Shown here: positions 1 through 8,641 of the stretch, one piece after another
How the letters are laid out: every line of letters begins with the position of its first letter
How positions within the stretch are numbered: position 1 is the stretch's first letter
Assembly: GCA_007117135.1 (NCBI GenBank)
Contig: SKHB01000111.1
Location: 1-38,321, forward strand
DNA length: 38,321 bases
Direction of reading: 5' to 3'
Source of the DNA: Microbacteriaceae bacterium
GTDB lineage: Bacteria; Actinomycetota; Actinomycetes; Actinomycetales; Microbacteriaceae
Translations under genes and position numbers: made by a program
The notes under the pieces: generated by a model
What the model was told of the DNA's origin: nothing
Seen by the model: the letters and a program-made list of their open reading frames with translations, nothing else
The model's database searches: none

Positions 1-619
1 CAATGAGCTGATTGTTTGTCAAGTTGAGCGGATCTGGAGCGACAGGCTGAGCAGCCAACAACAGTTCGTTGTAGTCAAAGTAGCTGTCTGGGGCAAAGTT
101 TGCCACACATGCTGCAGAGTTTGCCGCCCGGGTGGCGTATCGCTGGCCAGCCGTCTGGGCGTCCCGGAAAGAAATGGGGTGGTAAGACACGGTGACCGTT
201 CCAGACTCTAGCCAGGTGCGAAGCAGGGGACTGTGAATTTCTTCAAACTGTTTACATGCCGGGCAGGAGTAGTCGACAAAAATGGAAATCCTCGGCACAT
301 CCTGACCGTTGGTTTGGGGCAAAACGGGGAGTTCGTCTGGCTGAAGTGCTGGAGTGCGCTCAGCGACCAGGCCCTGCCCAATGGTGATGGAGTCGGCCTG
401 CATGTTCAGCGGCCCCGGTCCTGGAGGTGTGATGGACGACACCACAAAGAAAGTGACGACACCAATGACTGCAAGCGTTCCCACAACCAGCGACGACTGA
501 AGGATGACTTTCTTCCGCCTAGAATTCTTAGATTCTTGTTCCCGCAATTGGCGGGCCTTTTCACGGGCTTCCGCTCGGCGTTCATTCTTCGTTTGACGCG
601 GTTCAGAGTAGGCGTTCAT
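1..619 (-). CDS. DsbA-family membrane-anchored thioredoxin (C-terminus cut by window edge)
   Basis: This is a partial gene: about 206 residues are visible and the 3' end lies outside the window. The N-terminal 37 residues are rich in Arg, Lys and Glu. A single membrane segment follows at about residues 39-61, then a linker, and then a thioredoxin-like domain with the motif DYSCPACKQF (Cys119 and Cys122). The CxxC and the following helix match the DsbA/thioredoxin_4 family, which oxidises or isomerises disulfides outside the membrane. The topology (N-terminus inside, thiol domain outside) fits that role. The start ATG at 619-617 has a GAGGAG ribosome site just upstream. I cannot tell oxidase from isomerase. 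The downstream insertion domain is not fully visible. Confidence 0.85.
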   Translation of the reverse strand, partial: MNAYSEPRQTKNERRAEAREKARQLREQESKNSRRKKVILQSSLVVGTLAVIGVVTFFVVSSITPPGPGPLNMQADSITIGQGLVAERTPALQPDELPVLPQTNGQDVPRISIFVDYSCPACKQFEEIHSPLLRTWLESGTVTVSYHPISFRDAQTAGQRYATRAANSAACVANFAPDSYFDYNELLLAAQPVAPDPLNLTNNQLI

Positions 620-828
620 CTGGTGATAGTTCTCCTCAACAAGTGCTGTATGGCGAGCGCACAGATGCGCCACAACTCACCCCGACATGCTACCCGGGTT
701 GCCTCAGAAACGGCCACTTGAGTTTGACTCATGGTGATAACCGCGCAGTTCTTCCCGCCATCTGACATACTGTTCACAGTCAATGGCGACACACTCGCCG
801 CAGGCTGCTCTTGCTCACAACGGATCGT

Positions 829-854
829 CCGGCACGTACCTGCCGGTGAAGGAG
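829..854 (+). promoter_or_regulatory. Hairpin and ribosome-binding site in the ABC ATPase leader
   Basis: CCGGCA (829-834) pairs perfectly with TGCCGG (841-846) around a 6-nt loop. The ribosome site GAAGGAG follows immediately (848-854), before ATG 857 or 863. A hairpin abutting the SD could modulate translation. An RNA motif named msiK is known upstream of this gene type in actinobacteria, but I cannot confirm that this is an instance. Confidence 0.4.
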
Positions 855-862
855 AAATGACC

Positions 863-1963
863 ATGGCATCTGTCACTTTTGACAAAGCAACCCGCATCTA
901 CCCGGGAACCGATATCGCTGCCGTCCACGAGTTGAATCTCGCCATCGACGATGGCGAATTTCTGGTTCTCGTTGGCCCCTCGGGCTGCGGAAAGTCCACA
1001 TCTTTGCGCATGCTCGCAGGGCTGGAAGAAGTCAACGACGGCCGCATTCTGATTGGTGACCGCGACGTCACCGACATGCCCCCCAAAGACCGCGACATTG
1101 CGATGGTGTTCCAAAACTACGCCCTCTATCCGCACATGTCGGTGGCAGAAAACATGGGGTTTGCGCTCAAAATTGCGGGCATCGCCAAAGACGAGCGGGT
1201 TCGCCGCGTCGAAGAAGCCGCCAAGCTTCTTGACCTCTCCCCCTACCTTGACCGCAAACCGAAAGCCCTATCTGGTGGACAGCGTCAACGTGTCGCCATG
1301 GGCCGCGCCATCGTGCGTGAACCGCAGGTGTTCCTCATGGATGAGCCGCTGTCGAACTTGGACGCCAAACTGCGTGTTCAAACCCGCACCCAGATTGCCT
1401 CCCTGCAGCGCCGTCTCGGTGTCACCACTGTTTATGTGACTCACGACCAGGTTGAAGCGCTCACCATGGGTGACCGGATTGCCGTGTTGAAAGATGGTTT
1501 ATTGCAGCAGGTCGGAACACCACGCGACCTCTATGAAGCGCCCAAAAATGTTTTCGTGGCCGGCTTCATCGGCTCACCTGCAATGAACCTGTTCAACGCA
1601 GACCTCACCGATTCGGGTGTCCACTTTGGCACCAAAGAGGTCAAGTTGGAACGCGACACCATCTCTGGCGCAACGGGAACGCAGGTCACTTTGGGTATTC
1701 GGCCGGAAGACCTTCGAGTGTCAACCAGCGGTGACGGCTTGGAGACAACCGTGGATTTGGTTGAAGAACTCGGTGCTGACGGTTTCCTCTATGGCAACAC
1801 GGTCATCCACGGCGAGCGCGTCGACATTGTCGCCCGCGTCGATGGTCGCATCCACCCCCACGCTGGTGACAAGGTGGTCATTTCGCCCGTCGAAGAACAC
1901 CTTCACGTTTTCGACGCCGGCACCGGCGCCAGGCTGTCCAAAGAGGTCAGCCTCGACTCCTAA
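863..1963 (+). CDS. ugpC: Multi-sugar ABC transporter ATP-binding protein (MalK/MsiK/UgpC type)
   Basis: This is a 366-residue ABC ATPase of the carbohydrate-import (CUT1) class. It has Walker A GPSGCGKST (38-46), signature LSGGQRQRV (from 136), Walker B VFLMDEP (156-162) and the H-loop in YVTHDQ. A C-terminal TOBE/MalK-like domain includes LGIRPEDL. No permease or binding-protein gene lies nearby. In actinobacteria such orphan ATPases (MsiK) energise several sugar importers at once, so that is the likely role. Two in-frame starts exist, ATG 857 and ATG 863. The SD GAAGGAG (848-854) suits 863 better, and MASVTFDKA is the family-like N-terminus. The UgpC name follows common annotation; glycerol-3-phosphate specificity is not implied. 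Confidence 0.9.
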   Translation: MASVTFDKATRIYPGTDIAAVHELNLAIDDGEFLVLVGPSGCGKSTSLRMLAGLEEVNDGRILIGDRDVTDMPPKDRDIAMVFQNYALYPHMSVAENMGFALKIAGIAKDERVRRVEEAAKLLDLSPYLDRKPKALSGGQRQRVAMGRAIVREPQVFLMDEPLSNLDAKLRVQTRTQIASLQRRLGVTTVYVTHDQVEALTMGDRIAVLKDGLLQQVGTPRDLYEAPKNVFVAGFIGSPAMNLFNADLTDSGVHFGTKEVKLERDTISGATGTQVTLGIRPEDLRVSTSGDGLETTVDLVEELGADGFLYGNTVIHGERVDIVARVDGRIHPHAGDKVVISPVEEHLHVFDAGTGARLSKEVSLDS

Positions 1964-1981
1964 GCATTATTTATAAGCTAG

Positions 1982-2009
1982 AGAGCCGGGGATGTGTCCC
2001 CGGCTCTTT
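1982..2009 (+). terminator. Intrinsic terminator after the ABC ATPase
   Basis: There is a perfect 11-bp stem, AGAGCCGGGGA (1982-1992) with TCCCCGGCTCT (1997-2007), around a TGTG loop. It ends in a short T run 19 bp after the ATPase stop codon. Confidence 0.8.
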
Positions 2010-2038
2010 GCTCTTCAGGCTGTGAAAGGGGAGTGGCC

Positions 2039-3316
2039 GTGGTTGCACTGTCTATTCAGGCGGCCAAACCTGATGCGGAACTGTTTGATTTGCCGTGGGA
2101 TGCGGCGTTGGAGTCGTGGCCAGACGAAACAATCGCCGCGCTACCGAAGGGTATTTCCCGTCACGTTGTCCGGTTTGTTCACCTCGGTGACTACATAGTC
2201 GCGATCAAGGAGACAACTGAAGAGCTCGCCCGGGGCGAGTATGAGCTGCTGCGCGCACTGAGGCGTCTCGATGTCCCCTGCGTGGAACCGGTTGCGATTG
2301 TTTCCGGTCGAGTCTCCGCAGCGGGTGAACCTCTTGCCCCCGCGCTTGTCACCAGACATTTGCGGTTTTCTCTGCCTTACCGGGCCCTCTATTCACAAAC
2401 GTTGCGGCCCGACACTGCTACCAGGCTTGCTGATGCCCTCGCGGTGTTGCTGGTGCGGCTTCACCTGGTGGGATTTTTTTGGGGCGACGTGTCGCTATCG
2501 AACACCCTGTTTCGGCGAGACGCTGGAGCCTTCGCCGCCTACCTCGTCGATGCGGAGACAGGCAAACTGGTTCCCTCGGGGCTGTCCGACGGTCAACGGG
2601 AACACGATTTGGATATCGGCATGACGAATGTGGCGGGGGAACTTTTTGACCTGCAGGCGGGTAACCGGCTCGACGCCGACATTGACCCGATTGCCGTCGC
2701 GCGGTCCATTGTTGATTCGTATCATGCACTGTGGCGGGAGCTCACCGAAGGGGAAACTTTCTTATCGAATGAGCGGTGGCGAATGGCTGACCGAATCTCG
2801 AAACTTAACGACCTGGGCTTTGACGTGGAGGAGCTTTCTGTCACCACCGACGACACCGGCACAACCCTGTCGATTCAGCCAAAAGTTGTCGACGCTGGGC
2901 ATCACCAGCGACGTCTTCTGCGACTCACCGGCATTGACGCCGGTGAGAATCAAGCCAGGCGACTGCTCAACGATCTTGACTCCTACCGAGCCACCTTTTA
3001 TGCCGACCAAGATGTGGACGAAGAAATGGTCGCCCACGAGTGGCTCAGCCAAGTATTCGAACCTGTTATCCGAGCAGTGCCCCGAGAGTTTCGCGGCCGG
3101 TTGGAACCAGCCGAAATGTTTCACCAGCTGCTTGATCACCGCGCCAAACGCTCCCGTGAGGAGGAACGCGACGTGTCACTTGCGGAGGCGTTGGGCTCTT
3201 ACGTTGACGAGGTGCTTCGATACCGCCGGGACGAAATCACCATGATGAACCCGCCCACCGGGGCTATTACGCAACCCACTCCGACAGTTCAAATTAACTG
3301 GCGGGACCTGGTTTAG
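2039..3316 (+). CDS. DUF4032 kinase-like protein
   Basis: This protein of about 425 residues matches the actinobacterial DUF4032 family, related to lipopolysaccharide-kinase/RIO-like folds. Kinase-like landmarks are visible: a Lys in YIVAIKET, a catalytic-loop-like WGDVSLSNTL (compare HGDxxxxN) and LVDAETGK in the position of the metal-binding Asp motif. The family's substrate is unknown, so I give no function. The DUF4032 domain usually occupies the C-terminal part (MVAHEWLSQVFEPVI onward). I chose GTG 2039, about 5 nt after AAGGGGAG. GTG 2033 and ATG 1994 (inside the terminator) are less likely. The 3' end overlaps the convergent rlmB by 23 bp. Confidence 0.8.
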   Translation: MVALSIQAAKPDAELFDLPWDAALESWPDETIAALPKGISRHVVRFVHLGDYIVAIKETTEELARGEYELLRALRRLDVPCVEPVAIVSGRVSAAGEPLAPALVTRHLRFSLPYRALYSQTLRPDTATRLADALAVLLVRLHLVGFFWGDVSLSNTLFRRDAGAFAAYLVDAETGKLVPSGLSDGQREHDLDIGMTNVAGELFDLQAGNRLDADIDPIAVARSIVDSYHALWRELTEGETFLSNERWRMADRISKLNDLGFDVEELSVTTDDTGTTLSIQPKVVDAGHHQRRLLRLTGIDAGENQARRLLNDLDSYRATFYADQDVDEEMVAHEWLSQVFEPVIRAVPREFRGRLEPAEMFHQLLDHRAKRSREEERDVSLAEALGSYVDEVLRYRRDEITMMNPPTGAITQPTPTVQINWRDLV

Positions 3317-4241
3317 CGCTCCGCTTCGACAGTTCATACAACACAATTCCGGCTGCGACGCTGGCGTTGAGAGACTCGACCGCCTCATTCATCGGGACAG
3401 ACACCAGGATGTCGCAATTTTGCATCACCAGACGCGACAAGCCGTCGCCTTCAGCTCCAACAACAACGACGACAGGGACGTCAGATACGTCTGCCTTGGG
3501 AAGGCTTGTTGCACCAGACCCAGCCAGACCCACCACAAAGAACCCTTTCGATTTGAGGTCCTGCAGGGCGTTCACCAGGTTGCCCGCTAAAGCAACGGGG
3601 GCGTGAACAATTTGCCCCGCGGATGTTTTCCAGACAGCCGGTGTCACCCCAGCGCTTCGGCGCTTGGGAACAATCACCCCCGAGCCGGAGAAAGCTGCTG
3701 TTGACCGAATAATCGCTCCTAAGTTTCGGGGGTCTGTCACCCCGTCCAACGCCACGAGGAGGGGACGGTCTGTAGCGAGCGCGGCATCGGCCACATCGCC
3801 CGGGTGCGCGTAGGTGTATGGCTCACAGCTCAACACAATGCCCTGATGAACTGTTGCTTCACCGGCAAGACGGTCCAACTCTGGTCGTGTTACCTCCAGC
3901 AGTGGAATGTTATTCTTTTGCGCGAGAGAGAGTGCCTCTTTGATGCGCTGGTCGTGATCGATTTGGTAGGCAAGGTGAAGCGAGAGGGCGGGGACGCCCG
4001 CTCGGAGGGCTTCAACCACGCTGTTGCGGCCGGCAACAATGTCTGGTTTATCTGGCGACTGCTGTCGACCGGACGAACCGGGGCGACTCGCCCCGCGCGG
4101 CTTTTTGTCTTGGAACCAGTGCCGGTCTTCAGCACGAGGGGTGGGTCCACGTCCTTCGAGAGCTTTTTTTCCCCGACCGCCTGACCCGGCGGTCGGTTTC
4201 TTCTTCCCCGATCCAGCTTGGGGGTGTCCTTTTTTAGCCAT
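3294..4241 (-). CDS. rlmB: 23S rRNA (guanosine-2'-O-)-methyltransferase RlmB/TrmH family
   Basis: This is a 315-residue SPOUT methyltransferase. A basic, Gly/Lys-rich N-terminal tail of about 75 residues is followed by the substrate-binding SpoU_sub domain (VAGRNSVVEALRAG) and the knotted SpoU domain. The three SPOUT motifs are present: NLGAIIRSTAAF, VGAEGDGLSR and PMNEAVESLNASVAAGI. The latter two bind S-adenosylmethionine in the trefoil knot. The expected reaction is 2'-O-methylation of a 23S rRNA guanosine (E. coli G2251). The start ATG 4241 has GGAGG 4 nt upstream and overlaps the cysS stop by 8 nt (ATGGCTAA), so translation is probably coupled. It is the last gene of the carD-ispDF-cysS-rlmB operon. 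Confidence 0.92.
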   Translation of the reverse strand: MAKKGHPQAGSGKKKPTAGSGGRGKKALEGRGPTPRAEDRHWFQDKKPRGASRPGSSGRQQSPDKPDIVAGRNSVVEALRAGVPALSLHLAYQIDHDQRIKEALSLAQKNNIPLLEVTRPELDRLAGEATVHQGIVLSCEPYTYAHPGDVADAALATDRPLLVALDGVTDPRNLGAIIRSTAAFSGSGVIVPKRRSAGVTPAVWKTSAGQIVHAPVALAGNLVNALQDLKSKGFFVVGLAGSGATSLPKADVSDVPVVVVVGAEGDGLSRLVMQNCDILVSVPMNEAVESLNASVAAGIVLYELSKRSAKPGPAS

Positions 4242-5640
4242 CAATCCTCCACGTTGACCCATCACTGCCGTCTTCGACAACAATTCCCGATTCGGCCAGT
4301 ACGTCCCGGAGCGTATCGGAGAGGGCAAAGTCTTTTGCTTCTCGCGCGTCGTGACGCCGAGCAATGAGCTGGTCGACTATCCGGGTGAGCACCTGGTCAC
4401 TTGCTGACAATGTTGCCTCACTGGCCCATTCGGGTGCTGCCGGGTTGATGCCCAAAACGTCACACATGGCCACCACCGAAGCCCGATAGGTCTTTACCTG
4501 CTCGGTGTCGCCCGCATCCAAGGCGTTGTTTCCTTGGCGAACGCTCTCATGCAAAACGGCGAGAGCCACCGGTGTCCCCAGGTCGTCGTTCATGGCTTCA
4601 ACAAAAGTGTCAGGGATGGCGCCCGGGATGGCGCCCAGGTGGGCGGTCCGGTCCAAAAAACCCTCGATGCGGCCAAAAGCTTTGGCTGCTTCGTCCAAAA
4701 AACCCTCGTGAATGTCAATGTCAGACCGGTAGTGGGCTGTCATGAGGGCATAGCGGGCAACAAGTGCCCGCGTTCCCTCCAGCCACTGTGTTGCAGACAC
4801 ACTGTTGCCCAGAGATTTGGACATTTTTTGGCCACCGACCAACACCAGGGCGTTGTGTAACCAGTGGGTGGCAAAGGGATGACCAGCTGCGGTGGATTGC
4901 GCGAGTTCGTTTTCGTGGTGGGGGAAACGCAAATCCAAACCGCCGCCGTGAAGGTCGAACTGGGAGCCCAAGTATCTTGTCGCCATGGCGGAGCATTCAA
5001 TATGCCATCCCGGCCGCCCGGCACCCCACGGCGCATCCCACGCGGCTGTGACCGGTTCGTGTGTTTTGTGTCCCTTCCACAGCGCAAAGTCATGGGGTGA
5101 GCGTTTTCCGGGAGCGGTCGCTTCGCCTGCTTCCATGTCGTCTGGCGACTGCCTCGTCAGCGTCCCATAGTCCGGCCATGATGCAACGTCGAAATAGACG
5201 TCTCCTGACGTGTCGTCTGCGACGTATGCGTGGCCACGGTCGATGAGATCGGCAATCATTCGAATCATTGCGGGAATATCTCCGGTGGCACGGGGTTCAT
5301 GGTGGGGGGTGCGAATACGGAGTGCTGTGGCTGCAGCAGCGAATTCGGTTTCGACCCGGTGCGCCAATTGCCACCACTGCTCCCCCGTTTCAGCCGACTT
5401 TTCCAGAATTTTGTCGTCGATGTCTGTGACATTTCGAACAAAGGTCACCTGATAGCCCCGGTTTTCCAACCATCGCCACCACAGGTCATAGACCAGGGCG
5501 CTTCGAATGTGCCCAACGTGGGGAGCTGATTGGACCGTTGGCCCACAGACATACATGGACACGTGTCCAGGGGTCAACGGTGAGAACTCCACCGTGTCAC
5601 GGCGGAGAGAATCGTAAAGCCTGATGGACACGGCTTTCAT
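4234..5640 (-). CDS. cysS: Cysteine--tRNA ligase
   Basis: This is a 468-residue class I aminoacyl-tRNA synthetase of the usual length. The HIGH-type motif is HVGH (41-44), and KMSKS is at 272-276. The zinc ligands expected by alignment with the E. coli enzyme are all present: Cys32, Cys216, His241 and Glu245. It activates cysteine with ATP and loads tRNA-Cys in the cytoplasm. The mycothiol enzyme MshC is a close relative. I favour CysS because of the full C-terminal anticodon-binding region and the ispDF/rlmB context, which is standard for actinobacterial cysS. The gene lies 18 bp after ispDF and overlaps rlmB by 8 nt. The ribosome site is weak, consistent with translation coupled to ispDF. 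Confidence 0.93.
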   Translation of the reverse strand: MKAVSIRLYDSLRRDTVEFSPLTPGHVSMYVCGPTVQSAPHVGHIRSALVYDLWWRWLENRGYQVTFVRNVTDIDDKILEKSAETGEQWWQLAHRVETEFAAAATALRIRTPHHEPRATGDIPAMIRMIADLIDRGHAYVADDTSGDVYFDVASWPDYGTLTRQSPDDMEAGEATAPGKRSPHDFALWKGHKTHEPVTAAWDAPWGAGRPGWHIECSAMATRYLGSQFDLHGGGLDLRFPHHENELAQSTAAGHPFATHWLHNALVLVGGQKMSKSLGNSVSATQWLEGTRALVARYALMTAHYRSDIDIHEGFLDEAAKAFGRIEGFLDRTAHLGAIPGAIPDTFVEAMNDDLGTPVALAVLHESVRQGNNALDAGDTEQVKTYRASVVAMCDVLGINPAAPEWASEATLSASDQVLTRIVDQLIARRHDAREAKDFALSDTLRDVLAESGIVVEDGSDGSTWRIDG

Positions 5641-5658
5641 GCTACCGGCACCAGGGGT

Positions 5659-6816
5659 TCAGGAGCCGTGGCGTGCCACAAGGGCGACAGCAAAAGCTGC
5701 CATGCCCTCTCCTCGGCCGGTAAACCCCAGGCCGTCACTTGTCGTGGACGCGACATGGACGGGAGCGCCAACAATGTCTGTGAGAAGCCCAGATATTTCT
5801 TCCCGACGTCCGGCAAAACGGGGAGTGTTTGCCACCAGTTGGCAGGACACCGAGCGGATTGTGAAACCGTCCTCGGCAAGACGCTGGAGGACGTTGTCCA
5901 CAAAAACCCGACTATTGGCGCCGTCAAACTCGGGTCGGGACACCCCAAACAGTGTGCCCATGTCACCCAGTGAGGCAGCTTGCAACAGGGCATCACAAAT
6001 GACGTGTAACACGATGTCGCCATCAGAGTGGCCAGACAGTCCGGGTTCCCCCGGCCATGCCACACCCCCCAGCACTAGTGGTGTGTGGTCGTCGTACGCG
6101 TGGACGTCGGCCGCAATTCCCACCCGAAGATCTTCGGCCTGGCCGAGCAATAGTCGCGCCCGTTCGAGGTCAGCAGGGTGAGTAATTTTGAACGCCCTCA
6201 AATCCCCCGGCACACTCATGACATTGTGGCCAGCCATCCGCGCAATTTCTGCGTCATCGGTGGCGTTTTCGGGGTGTGCGGTGTGGGCGTCGCTAATGAC
6301 CTTCCGGGAGAAACCCTGCGGTGTTTGAACAATGGAGAGAGCGCTTCGGTCAACCGCGAAGCCTGTGACACCGGTGGTGTGGTCAATCGGTGACAGGGTG
6401 TCAACAACGTCGATGGTGGGGATAACGGCCTGTGCGCCGGCAGTAAGGGCATCAATCACCCGGGTGAACACTTCCGGTGGGCACAGTGCGCGCGCGGCGT
6501 CATGAATCAACACCGTGGTGACGTCGTCAGCCAACACCCCCAGTCCCGCGCGGACACTATCCGAGCGGGTGGCACCGCCCGAGACGACCACGACCGCGTG
6601 GCGTGGCGAAACAGCCGCCCTGCCCAGGTCTTCCGCCGCACCCACCCATGGGGCGGGTGCAACAATGATGACTTGCATGTCGTGAGCGACATCGTTGAGA
6701 GCCGATAGGGCGTGTTCGAGCAGGGTTTTCCCCGCAATGTCGACGAAGGCTTTGGGCCGGGTGGCACCTAAACGTTCGCCGCTTCCCGCGGCGACAACAA
6801 TGACCGAAATCGTCAT
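5659..6816 (-). CDS. ispDF: Bifunctional IspD-IspF (MEP pathway cytidylyltransferase / cyclodiphosphate synthase)
   Basis: This is a 385-residue natural fusion. Residues 1 to about 226 are IspD (MEP cytidylyltransferase), with the nucleotide loop AAGSGERLG (9-17) and HDAARAL. Residues about 230-385 are IspF, with metal ligands Asp238 and His240 (DVHAYD) and His271, plus SGHSDGD. IspD makes CDP-methylerythritol and IspF closes CDP-ME-2-phosphate to MEcPP. IspE performs the step between and is not in this window. Fused IspDF occurs in several bacterial groups, including some actinobacteria. The gene lies 15 bp downstream of carD and 18 bp upstream of cysS, inside one operon. Both halves keep their key residues, so both activities are probably intact. 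Confidence 0.93.
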   Translation of the reverse strand: MTISVIVVAAGSGERLGATRPKAFVDIAGKTLLEHALSALNDVAHDMQVIIVAPAPWVGAAEDLGRAAVSPRHAVVVVSGGATRSDSVRAGLGVLADDVTTVLIHDAARALCPPEVFTRVIDALTAGAQAVIPTIDVVDTLSPIDHTTGVTGFAVDRSALSIVQTPQGFSRKVISDAHTAHPENATDDAEIARMAGHNVMSVPGDLRAFKITHPADLERARLLLGQAEDLRVGIAADVHAYDDHTPLVLGGVAWPGEPGLSGHSDGDIVLHVICDALLQAASLGDMGTLFGVSRPEFDGANSRVFVDNVLQRLAEDGFTIRSVSCQLVANTPRFAGRREEISGLLTDIVGAPVHVASTTSDGLGFTGRGEGMAAFAVALVARHGS

Positions 6817-6831
6817 CGGTCGCCGGCCCGC

Positions 6832-7314
6832 CTACGAAGCCAGGACGTCGTCGAGAACCTGAGAGGCGGACTCTTCGTCAGTCTTTTTCGCCAAGGCCAA
6901 CTCGGAGACAAGAATTTGGCGGGCCTTCGCAAGCATCCGCTTCTCCCCCGCTGACAAGCCGCGGTCCTGGTCTCTCCGCCACAAATCCCGAACCACTTCG
7001 GACACCTTAATGACGTCTCCCGAGGCAAGCTTTTCGAGGTTCGCTTTATACCGCCTGGACCAGTTGGTGGGCTCTTCGGTGAAGGGCTCCCGCAACACAT
7101 CAAAGACGCGCTTCACGCCCGCCTTATCAATCACGTCGCGGACACCCACCAGATCGACGTTTTCAGCCGGCACCTCAATGGTGAGGTCACCTTGCTTGAC
7201 GTTGAGCTTCAGATAAAGCTTTTTTTCACCTCGAACGGTCCGATTCTTCACCTCAGTGATGGTGGCTGCCCCGTGATGCGGGTAGACAACGGTTTCCCCA
7301 ACTTCAAACTGCAT
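6832..7314 (-). CDS. carD: CarD-family RNA polymerase-binding transcription regulator
   Basis: This 160-residue protein opens with [15 protein letters not shown], the hallmark of the CarD/CdnL/TRCF RNA-polymerase interaction domain. A helical DNA-binding C-terminal domain follows, containing [19 protein letters not shown]. CarD binds the RNAP beta lobe and stabilises the open complex at housekeeping promoters, especially rRNA promoters. I use ATG 7314 because mycobacterial CarD begins at the equivalent Met. A longer frame reaches ATG 7335. It is the first gene of the carD-ispDF-cysS-rlmB operon. A possible -10, TAAACT, lies at about 7343-7348. The adjacency of carD and ispD is typical of actinobacteria. 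Confidence 0.92.
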   Translation of the reverse strand: MQFEVGETVVYPHHGAATITEVKNRTVRGEKKLYLKLNVKQGDLTIEVPAENVDLVGVRDVIDKAGVKRVFDVLREPFTEEPTNWSRRYKANLEKLASGDVIKVSEVVRDLWRRDQDRGLSAGEKRMLAKARQILVSELALAKKTDEESASQVLDDVLAS

Positions 7315-7477
7315 CCTCGAAAGTCCCTTCGACAAACGCCCAGTTTATCACAGCCGGCGTGCTACGATTCCGCCCCGGATAGGTGGCATGCCTGGGCAGC
7401 GGCACGTGCGCAATCGGATAACATGGGGGTGTCGGGATGACAACGGGTACAACCGTGTGCCTGTGCCCGCGTGGAGG

Positions 7478-7960
7478 ATGATTTCAAAAGTGCGCACTCG
7501 TATTGCTTCGACTATTGCCGCGGCTGTCGTGACCGTGTTGACACTCACCGGGTGCGGATTTTCTACGCCCGTGGCAACGATGAAACCATATGACCCGTCA
7601 GACGGTGTGGGTGCCGACATCGGTGACCTCGCTCTGCGAAACGTCCTGCTCATCGCTAACGACAACAGTGAAGCAACCCTCATCATGACTGTTGTTAACC
7701 GGGCTGATGACGACATTATTTTGAACCTCCAATATGGTGACGCCAATGTGCGCGTCAACGAATCGGTGACGATCACTGGCGGCAATGCCCGCACCAATGT
7801 GGGTGACGACCCCGGCACAGCCATCCTCGTGTCAGACCCGACGATGACCCTCGGAGCGCTGTTCCCCATCTACTTTGAGTATGGGAATGTGCCGGGCGAA
7901 GTGGTGCTCGTCCCCGTGTTGGATGGCACGCTACCCGAATACGAACTCTACGTTCCCTAA
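7478..7960 (+). CDS. Small secreted lipoprotein, unknown function
   Basis: This protein of about 160 residues has a basic N-terminus, a hydrophobic stretch (IASTIAAAVVTVL) and the lipobox LTGC, so it should be exported and lipid-anchored at the Cys. The mature part is mostly beta-prone, with alternating hydrophobic residues and no Cys. It resembles small copper-chaperone-like or DUF-type actinobacterial lipoproteins, but I do not recognise a named family. The start is uncertain: ATG 7478 directly abuts GGAGG, while GTG 7490 sits 12 nt after it. Both give an intact signal. The stop is immediately followed by the end of regX3 on the other strand (no gap). Confidence 0.7.
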   Translation: MISKVRTRIASTIAAAVVTVLTLTGCGFSTPVATMKPYDPSDGVGADIGDLALRNVLLIANDNSEATLIMTVVNRADDDIILNLQYGDANVRVNESVTITGGNARTNVGDDPGTAILVSDPTMTLGALFPIYFEYGNVPGEVVLVPVLDGTLPEYELYVP

Positions 7961-8641
7961 CTACGCTTCGAAACGGTAACCCAAACCTCGGACCGTCACA
8001 ATCATGGTGGGCTCTGACGGTTCCGGCTCAATTTTTGACCGCAGTCGCTTGATGTGAACATCAAGAGTTTTCGTATCGCCGAAATAGTCTGACCCCCAGA
8101 CACGGTCGATAATTTGGCCACGGGTGAGAACCCTGCCGGCGTTCACCATCAATAGTTCGAGTAGTTCGAACTCTTTCAGCGGTAATGCGACCGGTTTTCC
8201 GTCTTTGGTGACCTGGTGGCGTTCCGGATCCAACACGATGCCGTGGTATTCGATACTCGCCTCGCCAGACTCCCCCCCGGGCAGTTTCCGACGCAACACC
8301 GCCCGAATCCTCGCCAACAGTTCACGAGACGAGTAGGGCTTTGTGACATAGTCATCGGCCCCTAACTCCAATCCCACAACAATGTCCACCTCGGAGTCTT
8401 TCGCAGTGAGCATGATGATGGGAACCTGGGAGCGTTGCCGAATCTCTTTACACACCTCAGTGCCAGGCATCCCCGGCAACATCAGATCCAAAACAATCAG
8501 GTCTGCAGGTTGGCTGTGGTGAAAATCGACGGCAGCTTGCCCATTGTCCACCCCAAACACTTCATACCCTTCGCGACGAAGTAAGTACTCGAGTGGCTCC
8601 CGAAGGGACTGTTCGTCCTCGACGACAAGGATGCGTGTCAC
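7961..8641 (-). CDS. regX3: Phosphate-responsive OmpR/PhoB-family response regulator RegX3
   Basis: This is a 226-residue regulator. The receiver domain has Glu8/Asp9, the phosphoacceptor Asp52 (VLDLMLPG) and Lys101 (YVTKPY). A winged-helix domain follows, ending in GLGYRFEA. With SenX3 it forms the actinobacterial phosphate-starvation switch that induces high-affinity phosphate uptake genes. The start is GTG 8641, which overlaps the senX3 stop by 4 nt (GTGA), so the two are translationally coupled. The arrangement senX3-regX3 divergent from phoU matches the usual actinobacterial locus, which makes RegX3 more likely than another OmpR-type paralogue. Confidence 0.9.
   Translation of the reverse strand: MTRILVVEDEQSLREPLEYLLRREGYEVFGVDNGQAAVDFHHSQPADLIVLDLMLPGMPGTEVCKEIRQRSQVPIIMLTAKDSEVDIVVGLELGADDYVTKPYSSRELLARIRAVLRRKLPGGESGEASIEYHGIVLDPERHQVTKDGKPVALPLKEFELLELLMVNAGRVLTRGQIIDRVWGSDYFGDTKTLDVHIKRLRSKIEPEPSEPTMIVTVRGLGYRFEA

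Noticed and set aside
233-721. Plus-strand frame of 162 codons over the DsbA-like gene
   Set aside because: It is antisense to the thioredoxin coding sequence, has no family match and no ribosome site. The minus-strand frame carries the CPAC motif.
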